Shown here piece by piece: positions 44,993 through 57,117 of a DNA stretch of 64,000 nt. Location: positions 2,666,001 to 2,730,000 of the forward strand of contig NZ_CP031969.1 in the NCBI RefSeq assembly GCF_003443735.1, in the 5' to 3' direction. A model generated the notes under the pieces. The model did not search any database and was not told the DNA's origin. It worked only from the letters and a program-made list of their open reading frames with translations. Position numbers and translations under genes: made by a program. Numbering within the stretch: position 1 is the first letter of the stretch; every line of letters begins with the position of its first letter. Source of the stretch: Streptomyces sp. CC0208 (lineage in GTDB: Bacteria > Actinomycetota > Actinomycetes > Streptomycetales > Streptomycetaceae).

Positions 44993-46507
44993 TCAGCCTT
45001 CGCTGACGCCCAGCTTCTCCAGGATCAGTTCCTTGACGCGGGCCGCGTCGGCCTGACCGCGGGTCGCCTTCATGACGGCGCCGACCAGGGCGCCGGCCGC
45101 GGCGACCTTGCCGGAGCGGATCTTGTCGGCGATGCCCGGGTTGCCGGCGATGGCCTCGTCGACGGCCGTGCCCAGCGCCGAGTCGTCCGACACGACCTTC
45201 AGGCCGCGCTTGTCGACGACCTCGTCCGGGGTGCCTTCGCCCGCGAGGACGCCTTCGATGACCTGGCGGGCCAGCTTGTCGTTGAGGTCACCCTTCGAGA
45301 CCAGCTCGGTGACCCGGGCGACCTGCGCCGGGGTGATGGCCAGCTCGTCGAGCGCCTTGCCGGACTCGTTGGCGCTGCGGGCGAGTTCGCCCATCCACCA
45401 CTTGCGGGCGGAGGCCGCGTCGGCACCCTCGTCGATCGTGGCGACGATCAGGTCCAGGGCGCCGGCGTTGAGGATCGCCTGCATGTCCAGGGCCGTGATG
45501 CCCCACTCGGCGACGAGCCGGTTGCGGCGCACCAGCGGCAGCTCGGGCAGCGCGGCCCGGATCTCCTCGACCCACTCACGCGAGGGGGCCACCGGAACGA
45601 GGTCCGGCTCGGGGAAGTACCGGTAGTCCTCGGCCTCCTCCTTCACGCGGCCCGAGGTCGTGGACCCCGTGTCCTCGTGGAAGTGCCGGGTCTCCTGGAT
45701 GATCGTCCCGCCACTGCTCAGGACGGCCGCGTGCCGCTGGATCTCGAAACGGGCCGCGCGCTCCACGGACCGCAGCGAGTTGACGTTCTTCGTCTCGGAA
45801 CGCGTGCCGAACTTCTCGGTGCCGTTCGGGCGCAGCGACAGGTTCACGTCGCAGCGCATCTGCCCCATCTCCATGCGGGCTTCCGAGACGCCGAGCGCCT
45901 TGATGACCTCGCGCAGCTCACGGACGTACGCCCGCGCGACCTCGGGGGCACGCTCGCCCGCGCCCTCGATCGGCTTGGTGACGATCTCGATGAGCGGGAT
46001 GCCGGCGCGGTTGTAGTCCAGGAGCGAGTGCGAGGCGCCGTGGATACGGCCTGTCGCGCCGCCCACGTGGGTCGACTTGCCGGTGTCCTCCTCCATGTGG
46101 GCGCGTTCGATCTCCACACGGAAGGTCTCGCCGTCCTCCAGCTGGACGTCGAGGTAGCCGTTGAAGGCGATCGGCTCGTCGTACTGGGAGGTCTGGAAGT
46201 TCTTCGGCATGTCCGGATAGAAGTAGTTCTTCCGGGCGAAGCGGCACCACTCGGCGATCTCGCAGTTCAGCGCGAGACCGATCTTGATGGCCGACTCGAT
46301 GCCGATCGCGTTGACGACCGGGAGCGCGCCGGGCAGGCCGAGGCAGGTGGGGCAGGTCTGCGTGTTGGCGTCCCGGCCGAGCTCGGTCGAACAGCCGCAG
46401 AACATCTTGGTCTTGGTGCCGAGTTCGACATGGACCTCAAGGCCCATGACGGGGTCGTACGACGCGAGAGCGTCCTCGTACGACACCAGGTCGGTCGTGG
46501 TGGTCAC
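44993..46507 (-). CDS. gatB: Asp-tRNA(Asn)/Glu-tRNA(Gln) amidotransferase subunit B
   Basis: A 504-residue kinase/tRNA-binding subunit of GatCAB, which phosphorylates and amidates Glu-tRNA(Gln) using ammonia channelled from GatA. Signatures: [20 protein letters not shown] with the zinc Cys pair, [13 protein letters not shown] (second pair), [33 protein letters not shown], and the C-terminal tRNA-binding GatB/Yqey tail ([20 protein letters not shown]). ATG 46507. Last gene of gatC-gatA-(small ORF)-gatB. Confidence 0.96.
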   Translation of the reverse strand: MTTTTDLVSYEDALASYDPVMGLEVHVELGTKTKMFCGCSTELGRDANTQTCPTCLGLPGALPVVNAIGIESAIKIGLALNCEIAEWCRFARKNYFYPDMPKNFQTSQYDEPIAFNGYLDVQLEDGETFRVEIERAHMEEDTGKSTHVGGATGRIHGASHSLLDYNRAGIPLIEIVTKPIEGAGERAPEVARAYVRELREVIKALGVSEARMEMGQMRCDVNLSLRPNGTEKFGTRSETKNVNSLRSVERAARFEIQRHAAVLSSGGTIIQETRHFHEDTGSTTSGRVKEEAEDYRYFPEPDLVPVAPSREWVEEIRAALPELPLVRRNRLVAEWGITALDMQAILNAGALDLIVATIDEGADAASARKWWMGELARSANESGKALDELAITPAQVARVTELVSKGDLNDKLARQVIEGVLAGEGTPDEVVDKRGLKVVSDDSALGTAVDEAIAGNPGIADKIRSGKVAAAGALVGAVMKATRGQADAARVKELILEKLGVSEG

Positions 46508-46522
46508 GGTGTAACTTCCCTC

Positions 46523-46758
46523 TCAGCCCAGCAGGACGTCGTCGTCGCCCAGCCGCTTCAGCTCGCGGTACAGGATGGCGAGGCCGGTGACGATGGCGAC
46601 GGCGGACACGGTGGCGTCGATCAGGACCAGCGTGTCCTTCTCGGCGCGGGCCTTCTTGAGCCGCTTGGCGACGCCGATCGCGCCGAACGCGGTCCCGGCG
46701 ATGGACAGGTACGTGCCGGACTTGGACTTCTTGAAGTCCTTCGCCTTGGTCAGCTTGC

Positions 46759-46762
<4 letters not shown>
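46523..46762 (-). CDS. Small membrane protein inside the gat operon (79 aa)
   Basis: [20 protein letters not shown], then [20 protein letters not shown], then a hydrophobic helix [20 protein letters not shown] and ending [12 protein letters not shown] 46762 overlaps the gatA stop (GTGA), with GGAGG 10 nt upstream, so it is translationally coupled to gatA; its stop is 15 nt before the gatB start. Basic N-terminus inside, one or two membrane helices. The conserved position between gatA and gatB suggests a real gene; function unknown. Confidence 0.8.
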
Positions 46763-48261
<1,499 letters not shown>

Positions 48262-48266
48262 GGCGG

Positions 48267-48563
48267 TTAGTCCTCCCCCAGGATCTGCGGCACCTTGAAA
48301 CGCTGCTGCTCCTGGGCCGGGGCGCCGGAGAGCGCCTGCTCGGGGGTGAGCGACGGACGGACCTCGTCCGCGCGCATGACGTTCGTCAGCGGGAGCGGGT
48401 GCGAGGTCGGCGGTACGTCTTGGTCGGCGACCTCACTGACGCGTGCGACCGCGCCGATGATGTCGTCCAGCTGTCCTGCGAAGTGCTCGAGCTCTTCGGG
48501 CTTCAGCTCCAGACGCGCCAGCCGTGCGAGGTGGGCGACCTCCTCGCGCGTGATGCCAGGCAT
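48267..48563 (-). CDS. gatC: Asp-tRNA(Asn)/Glu-tRNA(Gln) amidotransferase subunit C
   Basis: A 98-residue stabilising subunit that wraps around GatA. Signature: [38 protein letters not shown], then the conserved [20 protein letters not shown] and the C-terminal PQILGE. ATG 48563. First gene of the gat operon. Confidence 0.96.
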   Translation of the reverse strand: MPGITREEVAHLARLARLELKPEELEHFAGQLDDIIGAVARVSEVADQDVPPTSHPLPLTNVMRADEVRPSLTPEQALSGAPAQEQQRFKVPQILGED

Positions 48564-48605
48564 GCAGCGATCCTCTGGGGTGGGTGAGTGTGTGGTTTGG
48601 GGCCA

Positions 48606-48636
48606 ATCCTATGGGTCACGGCCGGATGGCCGTTAA
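48606..48636 (-). promoter_or_regulatory. Possible promoter of the gat operon
   Basis: Minus-strand -10 TAGGAT (48611-48606), a good match to the Streptomyces housekeeping TAGRRT, with TTAACG (48636-48631) as a weak -35 at 19 bp. It predicts a leader of about 35 nt before gatC. Confidence 0.4.
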
Positions 48637-48700
48637 ACGGTTTCCCGTGGCCGAGCGCAACGGGCAGCCCCCATACCGCACCAAAGGATGCCTGGACAGG

Positions 48701-50950
48701 TCACTCCGCCGCAGGCAGCGCCGCCCTCGGCCGCTGCCAGCCCCGCGACCCGCGCGCCAGCAGCCACGCCGTGGTCTCCTCGGGCGGCATCGCCGCCGCC
48801 ACCAGCCAGCCCTGTACGGCGTCGCAGCCCATGTCGCGCAGCCGCTCCCAGGTCTCGTCGTCCTCCACTCCCTCGGCCACGACCAGGAGGCCCAGGGAGT
48901 GGGCGAGGTCGACCGTGCAGCGGACGATCTCCGCGTCCTCGGTGTCGACGGCCAGCTTGGCCACGAAGGAGCGGTCGATCTTCAGTTCGCTGACGGGGAG
49001 GCGGCGGAGGTGGACCAGGGAGGAGTAGCCGGTGCCGAAGTCGTCCAGGGACATCTTCACGCCGTGCCCGGTCAGTGCGGCGAGGGTGTCCGCGGCCCGT
49101 GAGGGGTCCTCCAGGAGGACGTGTTCGGTGATCTCCAGCTGGAGGGCGCCCGCGGGGACGCCGTGCCGGGCGAGGCGCGCGGCCACCGAACCGGCGAAGC
49201 CCGGGGTGTGCACGTCACGCGGGGAGACGTTGACCGCCACCGGGACGTACAGACCCTGCGCCCGCCATTCGGCGACCTGGGCGAGAGCCGTGTCGAGGAC
49301 GTACTCGGTGAGGTAGGGCATCAGCCCGGACGACTCGGCGATCGCGATGAACTCGTCCGGCGGCACCTTCCCGCGCTCCGGGTGCACCCAGCGCACCAGG
49401 GCCTCCAGACCGGCGACCTGTCCGTCGAAGCGCACCTTGGGCTGGTAGTGCAGCTGCACCTCGTGCGCGTCCAGGGCCCGGCGCAGATCGCCCAGGAGGC
49501 CGAGCCGGTCGGGGGTGTTGGAGTCCCGCTTCGACTCGTAGACCTCTACGCCCGTACGGTCCCGCTTGGCCTGGTACATCGCCACGTCCGCCCGTCGCAG
49601 CAGCCCCTCGGCGTCCACGGCGTGGTCGGGGAAGACGGCGACCCCGGCGCTGGCCTCCAGGACGAGGGTGAGCCCGTCGAGGTCGAGCGGGGAGCTGAGG
49701 GCCGCGACCAGGTTGCGGGCGACCCGGGTCGCGGAGGTCGTGGAGTCGGCTATCGGCAGTAAGACGGCGAACTCGTCGCCGCCGAGCCGAGCGGCCTCCG
49801 CCCCGCGCGGCAGCGCGAGCCGCAGCCGGTCGGCGATCTGGAGGAGCAGCCGGTCACCGGCGAGGTGGCCCAGGGTGTCGTTGACCGAGCGGAAACGGTC
49901 GAGGTCGATGAGCATGAGGGCGGCCCGGGCATCGATGCGCTCGGCGTCGTCCAGGGCGCTCCAGATGCGCTCCAGGAGCCACTGCCGGTTGGGCAGTCCG
50001 GTCAGCGGGTCGCGCAGTTGCTCCTCGGCGCGGGCCCGGGCCATCCACAGGGTGGAGTCCAGGGCGATGAGGGGGATCGAGAACAGCGGGAGCAGCACCG
50101 GCTTGGCGGTGGCGACCACGCAGACCAGCGGGGCGATGCCGAGCAGCGCGACCGCGACCAGGCCCTGTCTGACCAGGGCGGTGCGGGCCACGGTGGGCAG
50201 ACCGGCGTGGCCGGAGGAGTGCAGGTACCAGCCCAGGGCCCGGGTGACCGCGAGATAGGCCACGGCGACCAGGACCACCTCGGGACCGGTGTAGAAGGTC
50301 CAGGTGTCGGGGTTCCAGGGGGTCTCGACGGACGGCGACTGGCCGAACGCGGCGAGGACCAGGGCGCCGGCGGCTATGCCGAGGATGTCCACCGCGCCGT
50401 GCAGGATGCCCTGCCGCCAGCGGTGGCGCCTGGCTATGCCGACCAGCAGCACGACGGTGAGGCTGACCAGGCCGGCGGACACCCAGCCGTACAGCAGCAG
50501 GACGGCGAGGGTCAGGGCGGCGCCCGAGCCGGTGCCGCCCCACCAGCGGGCCCGGCCGAGGGCGACCAGATGGCCGACGATGACACCGGTCAGTACGGCC
50601 AGCGACCATCCGACGGTGCCGGACGGGAAGAGTGCGTGGCCGCCGGTGAACGCCCGGTAGAAGCCCGCGCCCAGCACGAATCCGGCCGCCGAGACGACCG
50701 TCGTGGGCAGTGCGGGCCAGGACAGGTGCCGCTCGGTCTCGGGGTCCGGCACGCCGGGGGCGCGCTCGGCGGTGAGCTGTGCGGCGCCGGGGCCGCCGGC
50801 CGCGCTGTACTGTCCGGCCGCGTACGGTCCGGCGGCGCGACCCTCCGCGCCCGGATGCTCCGAAGGCCGCCCGGCCCACCGGCTCGCCCGCAGGGCGCCG
50901 GTGAGCCGGCGCAGCCGTGAGTCCGGGGCGGCGCTCTCGGTCGGTTCCAT
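48701..50950 (-). CDS. rmdB: Membrane GGDEF-EAL protein, probable c-di-GMP phosphodiesterase (RmdB-like)
   Basis: A 749-residue protein with an ~85-residue disordered N-terminus, about eight membrane helices (VVSAAGFVLGAGFYRAF to VLLPLFSIPLIAL), then a GGDEF domain (AARLGGDEFAVLL; the I-site position reads RGAE, so inhibition by product is doubtful) and an EAL domain with all key motifs: LEALVRW, NVSPRDVH, ITEHVLLED, SLDDFGTGYSSL, KIDRSFV, AEGVED. It should cleave c-di-GMP. By position it corresponds to RmdB, known in S. coelicolor as a phosphodiesterase affecting development (from memory). ATG 50950 has GAGGGACGGG directly upstream; the frame open to 50986 is not needed. Confidence 0.88.
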   Translation of the reverse strand: MEPTESAAPDSRLRRLTGALRASRWAGRPSEHPGAEGRAAGPYAAGQYSAAGGPGAAQLTAERAPGVPDPETERHLSWPALPTTVVSAAGFVLGAGFYRAFTGGHALFPSGTVGWSLAVLTGVIVGHLVALGRARWWGGTGSGAALTLAVLLLYGWVSAGLVSLTVVLLVGIARRHRWRQGILHGAVDILGIAAGALVLAAFGQSPSVETPWNPDTWTFYTGPEVVLVAVAYLAVTRALGWYLHSSGHAGLPTVARTALVRQGLVAVALLGIAPLVCVVATAKPVLLPLFSIPLIALDSTLWMARARAEEQLRDPLTGLPNRQWLLERIWSALDDAERIDARAALMLIDLDRFRSVNDTLGHLAGDRLLLQIADRLRLALPRGAEAARLGGDEFAVLLPIADSTTSATRVARNLVAALSSPLDLDGLTLVLEASAGVAVFPDHAVDAEGLLRRADVAMYQAKRDRTGVEVYESKRDSNTPDRLGLLGDLRRALDAHEVQLHYQPKVRFDGQVAGLEALVRWVHPERGKVPPDEFIAIAESSGLMPYLTEYVLDTALAQVAEWRAQGLYVPVAVNVSPRDVHTPGFAGSVAARLARHGVPAGALQLEITEHVLLEDPSRAADTLAALTGHGVKMSLDDFGTGYSSLVHLRRLPVSELKIDRSFVAKLAVDTEDAEIVRCTVDLAHSLGLLVVAEGVEDDETWERLRDMGCDAVQGWLVAAAMPPEETTAWLLARGSRGWQRPRAALPAAE

Positions 50951-51164
50951 TCCCGTCCCTCTCACAGCCGGCGGTGCCCACGCCACGCGGCTCGTTCGCC
51001 CGACAAAACCCTCGACGGCGCCGCGTTGGAAAACCCTTCCCCCGGCTCATGAGGAGCAAGGGGATGCCCCGACCGCAGCTGGGCACGGCAGGCGCACATC
51101 TCAACAGTAGGCCGCAGAAGGCTTCCACGGGCAGCGGTCGTCGACGGTTGCCCGAATGCGCCCC

Positions 51165-51204
51165 GGCCACCCGTATGCCTCTGGTATGCGCCGATCGGGT
51201 GGCC
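51165..51204 (-). terminator. Inverted repeat downstream of ligA
   Basis: 9-bp perfect arms GGCCACCCG/CGGGTGGCC with a 22-nt loop, starting 19 nt after the ligA stop. Weak terminator candidate without a T-tract. The rest of the 270-bp gap to rmdB shows no gene and should hold the rmdB promoter. Confidence 0.45.
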
Positions 51205-51222
51205 TTCAACCGCGGCTCCTCG

Positions 51223-53430
<2,208 letters not shown>

Positions 53431-54432
53431 TTACTCTGGGTTGTCCGCGAGGGATCTCGCCGCCTGGGCGCAGTGGGCGAGAGCCTTGCGCGCGTACTCG
53501 GGGGAGGCCCCCGCGAGTCCGCACGACGGAGTGACCGTGACCGCCTCCGCGAGAAGTCCCGGATGCAGCCCCAGCCTGCGCCACAGCGTCCTGACACCCA
53601 TGACGCTACCGGCAGGGTCTGACAATGCGGTGTCCGTGCCCGGCACGACACCGGCGAAGAGCCTCGTGCCCCCTTCCACCGCCTCGCCGATCGCATCGTC
53701 GTCACGCTCGGTGAGGAGCGAGAAGTCGAAGGAGACCGCCGCCGCACCCGCCCTCCGCAGCAGGGCGAAGGGGACGTCCGGTGCGCACGAGTGGACCACG
53801 ACGGGCCCGTCCGCGTGAACCCCGACGACCTCGCGCAAACCGGCCTCGACGAGCTGCCGGTCCACCGCCCGGTGGGTCCGGTATCCGCTGGCGGACCTCA
53901 CGTGCCCCCGCAGCACGGCGATGAGGGAGGGCTCGTCGAGCTGGAGCACGATCTGCGCGCCGGGGACCCGGTTGCGGACCTCCTCCAGGTGCAGCCGCAG
54001 CCCCTCCGCGAGCGAGGCGGCGAGGTCCCGGCAGGCGCCGGGGTCGGAGAGGGCGACCTCACCGTTCCTCAGCTCCAGCGCGGCGGCGAGCGTCCAGGGC
54101 CCGACGGCCTGCACCTTCACCTGTCCCTCGTACCCCTGGGTGAACTCCTCCAGCGCGTCGAGGTCCTCCCCCAGCCAGGACCGCGCCCGCTTGGTGTCCC
54201 GGCCCGGCCGGTCCCCGATCCGCCATCCGCTGGGCTCCACGCGCGCGTACAGCTCGACGAGCATTCCCGCGGTACGGCCGATCATGTCGGCGCCGGGGCC
54301 GCGGGCGGGCAGCTCGGCCAGGAACGGGAAGTCCTCGAAGGAGCCGGTGGCGGTCCTGGCGGCCTCACGGGCGTCACCGCCGGGGAGGGAGCCGATGCCG
54401 GTGGCGGGGGCGAAGCGAATGTCTGCGGTCAC
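53431..54432 (-). CDS. MetE C-terminal-like (cobalamin-independent methionine synthase type) protein
   Basis: A 333-residue (beta/alpha)8 protein with only the C-terminal catalytic half of MetE-type methyltransferases. Signatures: ATGIGSLPGGDAREAART at the N-terminus, VQAVGPWTLAAAL, IVLQLDEPSLIAV, and zinc-ligand motifs VVHSCAPDVPF (His, Cys) and VTPSCGLAGASPEYA (Cys). Whether it makes methionine from homocysteine or uses another thiol acceptor is not evident; short archaeal MetE enzymes have the same size. GTG 54432. Ends 15 nt before the ligA start region and is on the same strand, so they may be co-transcribed. Confidence 0.87.
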   Translation of the reverse strand: MTADIRFAPATGIGSLPGGDAREAARTATGSFEDFPFLAELPARGPGADMIGRTAGMLVELYARVEPSGWRIGDRPGRDTKRARSWLGEDLDALEEFTQGYEGQVKVQAVGPWTLAAALELRNGEVALSDPGACRDLAASLAEGLRLHLEEVRNRVPGAQIVLQLDEPSLIAVLRGHVRSASGYRTHRAVDRQLVEAGLREVVGVHADGPVVVHSCAPDVPFALLRRAGAAAVSFDFSLLTERDDDAIGEAVEGGTRLFAGVVPGTDTALSDPAGSVMGVRTLWRRLGLHPGLLAEAVTVTPSCGLAGASPEYARKALAHCAQAARSLADNPE

Positions 54433-54482
54433 GTGTGAAGCCTACGTAGGTGACCGGGTGGTTCTCGCCCCCGTGGGCGCCG

Positions 54483-55172
54483 TCAGCGACCGGGCCTGAC
54501 CGTCAGGTCGTTGATCTCCGCGTCCCTCGGGAGGTCGATCGCCGTCAGGATCGCCGTCGCGACCGACTCGGGGTCGATCCACCGCGAGGGGTCGTACTCC
54601 TTGCCCTCCTGCTGGTGGACCTTGGCCTGCATGGGGCTGGCGGTGCGGCCGGGGTAGACCGAGGTGACCCGGACGCCGTTCGCGTGCTCCTCGTGGCGCA
54701 GGGAGTCCGCCAGGGCCTTGAGGCCGTGCTTGGAGGCGGCGTACGCGGACCAGTCGGCGTGCGCGTTCAGACCCGCGCCCGAGTTCACGAACACCACCTG
54801 GCCCCGGGCCGCCCGCAGTTGCGGCAGGAAGTGGCGGGTCAGCTCGGCCGGCGCGATCAGGTTGACGTTCAGCTGGTGACGCCAGGACTTCGGGGTCAGG
54901 TCGCCGACGGGGCCGAGGTCGACCACGCCGGCGATGTGCAGCAGGGAGTCCACCTGGTCCGGCAGCGTCTGGTGCGAGAAGGCCCAGCTCAGCTTGTCGG
55001 GGTCGGCCAGGTCCCCGACCAGGGTCCGCGCCCCGGGGAACTCCGCGGCCAGCTCCTTCGCACGGCCCGCGTCACGCGCGTGCAGCACGAGCTCGTCCCC
55101 GCGCGCGTGCAGACGACGGGCGACCGCCGCGCCGATGCCGGAGCCCGCTCCGGTGATCACATGTGTAGCCAT
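54483..55172 (-). CDS. Short-chain dehydrogenase/reductase (SDR)
   Basis: A 229-residue classical SDR. NAD(P) motif HVITGAGSGIGAAVARRL, then LLHIAGVV (NNAG-like), the catalytic Ser in VFVNSGAGL and YxxxK in WSAYAASKHGLKALADSL, PGRTASPMQ after. An Arg in HARD at the end of beta2 suggests NADPH. Substrate unknown. ATG 55172. Confidence 0.92.
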   Translation of the reverse strand: MATHVITGAGSGIGAAVARRLHARGDELVLHARDAGRAKELAAEFPGARTLVGDLADPDKLSWAFSHQTLPDQVDSLLHIAGVVDLGPVGDLTPKSWRHQLNVNLIAPAELTRHFLPQLRAARGQVVFVNSGAGLNAHADWSAYAASKHGLKALADSLRHEEHANGVRVTSVYPGRTASPMQAKVHQQEGKEYDPSRWIDPESVATAILTAIDLPRDAEINDLTVRPGR

Positions 55173-55195
55173 GCCGCCATGCTCGCATCACGGCG

Positions 55196-55735
55196 TCAGC
55201 GGGTACCGAGCGACTCCTCCAGGTACGCCAGCGCCCCCACCGGCTCCTCCGCGAAGAACACCAGGTCGGTGAGCGGGCGGGGCAGGAAGCCCTCGTCCTC
55301 CATGCGCCGGAACTGCTCCTTCAGCCCGTCGTAGAAGCCCGCCGTGTTCAGCAGGACGACCGGCTTCTCGGTGTGCCCGTGCTTCTTCAGCTCCAGGATC
55401 TCGGTGGCCTCGTCGAGCGTGCCCGTGCCGCCCACCATGATCACCACGGCGTCGGCCTTCTCCAGGAGCAGCTTCTTGCGTTCGGCGAGGTCCTTCGCGA
55501 TCACCATCTCGTCGACACCCGGGCGGACCTTGGCGGACAGGAACTCCACGGAGACCCCCACGAGCCGGCCGCCCGCCTCCTGCACACCGTCCGCGACCAC
55601 CTTCATCAGGCCCACGTCCGAACCGCCCCACACCAGCGTGTGGCCGCCCTTGCCCAGCAGCTTCGCGAACTCCCGCGCGGGGCGCGTGTAGCGGTCGTCG
55701 AGGTCGGCGGCGGAGAGGAAGACGCAGATTCGCAT
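55196..55735 (-). CDS. LOG-family protein (cytokinin riboside 5'-monophosphate phosphoribohydrolase type)
   Basis: A 179-residue Rossmann-like protein that in its family releases the base from N6-modified AMP. Conserved parts: HTLVWGGSDVGLMKVVADGV (GGxxxGLMG-like), EMVIAKDLAERKKLLLEKADA (the MHERK-like motif reads LAERKK) and VGGTGTLDEATEIL, where the usual Pro of PGGxGTxxE is Val. The catalytic Arg and Glu are kept. Probably nucleotide salvage or housekeeping rather than hormone synthesis. ATG 55735; divergent from the DUF427 gene. Confidence 0.88.
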   Translation of the reverse strand: MRICVFLSAADLDDRYTRPAREFAKLLGKGGHTLVWGGSDVGLMKVVADGVQEAGGRLVGVSVEFLSAKVRPGVDEMVIAKDLAERKKLLLEKADAVVIMVGGTGTLDEATEILELKKHGHTEKPVVLLNTAGFYDGLKEQFRRMEDEGFLPRPLTDLVFFAEEPVGALAYLEESLGTR

Positions 55736-55785
55736 GAGGTCACCGTACGCGGGAAGAACCAGCGGCCCGCGAGTGCTCTTCCGGT

Positions 55786-56109
55786 ATGGCCGAAGGACAC
55801 ACGATCACCATCGAGCAAGTCGACCGGCACGTGCGCGTGGTGCACGGCGAGCAGATCCTCGCGGAGAGCGAACGAGCCCTGGTGCTGCGCGAGACGGGTT
55901 GTCCCCCGCGCTACTACCTCCCCGCCGAGGACGTACGACTCGACCTGCTGACCCCCTCCGACACTCACACCTACTGCCCGTTCAAGGGCACCGCGTCCTA
56001 CTGGTCGCTCCCGGACGCGCCCGACCTGGTGTGGTCCTATCCCGAGCCGAAGCCCGCCGTCGCCGAGATCAAGGACCACCTCTGTTTCTACGAGGTCGAC
56101 GTGTCCTGA
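55786..56109 (+). CDS. DUF427 domain protein (107 aa)
   Basis: A small beta-rich protein. Family motifs: VRVVHGEQILAESERALVLR, YYLPAEDVRLDLL, HTYCPFKGTASYWSL and WSYPEPKPAVAEIKDHLCFY. DUF427 proteins are widespread in actinobacteria; their role is unknown, although the conserved CPFKG and Tyr residues suggest a binding pocket. ATG 55786 follows a weak ribosome site. Ends 37 nt before the hydrolase gene on the same strand, so probably co-transcribed. Confidence 0.88.
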   Translation: MAEGHTITIEQVDRHVRVVHGEQILAESERALVLRETGCPPRYYLPAEDVRLDLLTPSDTHTYCPFKGTASYWSLPDAPDLVWSYPEPKPAVAEIKDHLCFYEVDVS

Positions 56110-56146
56110 CCGATGACTTCGCCGCCGTACGGCAGTCTCCACAGGC

Positions 56147-56929
56147 ATGGACAAGAAGACCCTCTCGCGCGACGGCACTCCGATCGCGTACGCACGTACC
56201 GGGCAGGGCCCGGCGGTCATCCTGGTCAGCGGCGCGATGTCCACGGGCGGCACGGTCGCGCCCCTGGCCGTGCCGCTGTCCGAGCGGTTCGACGTGCTCG
56301 TGTACGACCGCCGGGGCCGCGGTGCGAGCGGCGACACGGCTCCCTACGCGGTGGCCCGTGAGGTCGACGACCTCGCCGCGCTCATCGAGACGGCGGGCGG
56401 CGAGGCGAGCCTGTGCGGTGTCTCGTCCGGCGGTGCGCTGGTCCTGGAGGCCGCGGCGAGCGGGCTGCCGGTCCGGCGGGTCGCCGTGTACGAGACGCCT
56501 TTCGCCGACTTTCTCGACGGCGGCGCCGAGGGCAACGCCGAGTACACCCGACGCCTCGACGCGGCACTCGCCGAGGGGCGGCGCGGGGACGCGGTGGAAC
56601 TGTTCCTGCGGCTCACCGGCATGGGCGAGGAGATGATCCAGGGCGCCCGCCAGTCCCCCATGTGGCCCGGCATGGAGGCGGTCGCCCCGACGCTCGCCTA
56701 CGACAACGCGGTCATGGCCGGCGGTCTGGTCCCCCGGGACCGGCTGGCCTCGATCACGGTCCCGGTGCTGGCCGTCGCGGGCGGCGCGAGCCCGGAGTGG
56801 ATGCGCGAGGGCACCAGGGCGGTCGCGGAGGCGGCCCCGAAGGGCTCGTACCGCGTCCTGGAGGGCCAGACCCACATGGTCGACCCGACCGCCCTGGCGC
56901 CGGTCCTGACGGAGTTCTTCACGGACTGA
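56147..56929 (+). CDS. Alpha/beta-fold hydrolase
   Basis: A 260-residue hydrolase. Oxyanion region VILVSGAMSTGG, nucleophile elbow LCGVSSGGALVLEAAA (Ser in G-x-S-x-G form GVSSGG), acid probably in VAGGASPEWMREG, and His in LEGQTHMVDPTALAP. Entirely cytoplasmic. Similar to many small esterase/lactonase-like proteins of Streptomyces; substrate unknown. ATG 56147. The stop codon lies inside the first unit of a decamer repeat. Confidence 0.9.
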   Translation: MDKKTLSRDGTPIAYARTGQGPAVILVSGAMSTGGTVAPLAVPLSERFDVLVYDRRGRGASGDTAPYAVAREVDDLAALIETAGGEASLCGVSSGGALVLEAAASGLPVRRVAVYETPFADFLDGGAEGNAEYTRRLDAALAEGRRGDAVELFLRLTGMGEEMIQGARQSPMWPGMEAVAPTLAYDNAVMAGGLVPRDRLASITVPVLAVAGGASPEWMREGTRAVAEAAPKGSYRVLEGQTHMVDPTALAPVLTEFFTD

Positions 56930-56979
56930 CACGGACAGGCACGGCTGGCACGGACTGGCTCGGACTGGCACGGACTGAC
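56921..56979 (+). repeat. Degenerate decamer tandem repeat (ACGGACTGGC)n
   Basis: Six consecutive units: ACGGACTGAC, ACGGACAGGC, ACGGCTGGC, ACGGACTGGC, TCGGACTGGC, ACGGACTGAC. The first unit contains the hydrolase stop codon. Looks like slippage expansion at the gene end. The rest of the 56930-57113 gap holds no gene. Confidence 0.8.
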
Positions 56980-57086
56980 GTTCCGGCGACGCGTGCGCGG
57001 CAGGGCGGTGCGGGGGCTTGGGCGGCGCGCGGGCGCAGGGCGGCGTTCGGCGCGCGCCTCCCAGGCACGTCAGCGCGCCCTGCGGT

Positions 57087-57117
57087 CTGACGCCCCTGCC
57101 CTCCGGCGGGGCGTCAG
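57087..57117 (-). terminator. Hairpin overlapping the mnmA stop codon
   Basis: Perfect 10-bp arms CTGACGCCCC/GGGGCGTCAG with an 11-nt loop. The 3' arm contains the last bases and stop of mnmA. Probable terminator for mnmA. Confidence 0.6.

Noticed and set aside
56921..56979. The decamer repeat as a CRISPR-like array
   Set aside because: Units are directly adjacent without spacers and are only 9-10 bp. No cas genes occur in the window.
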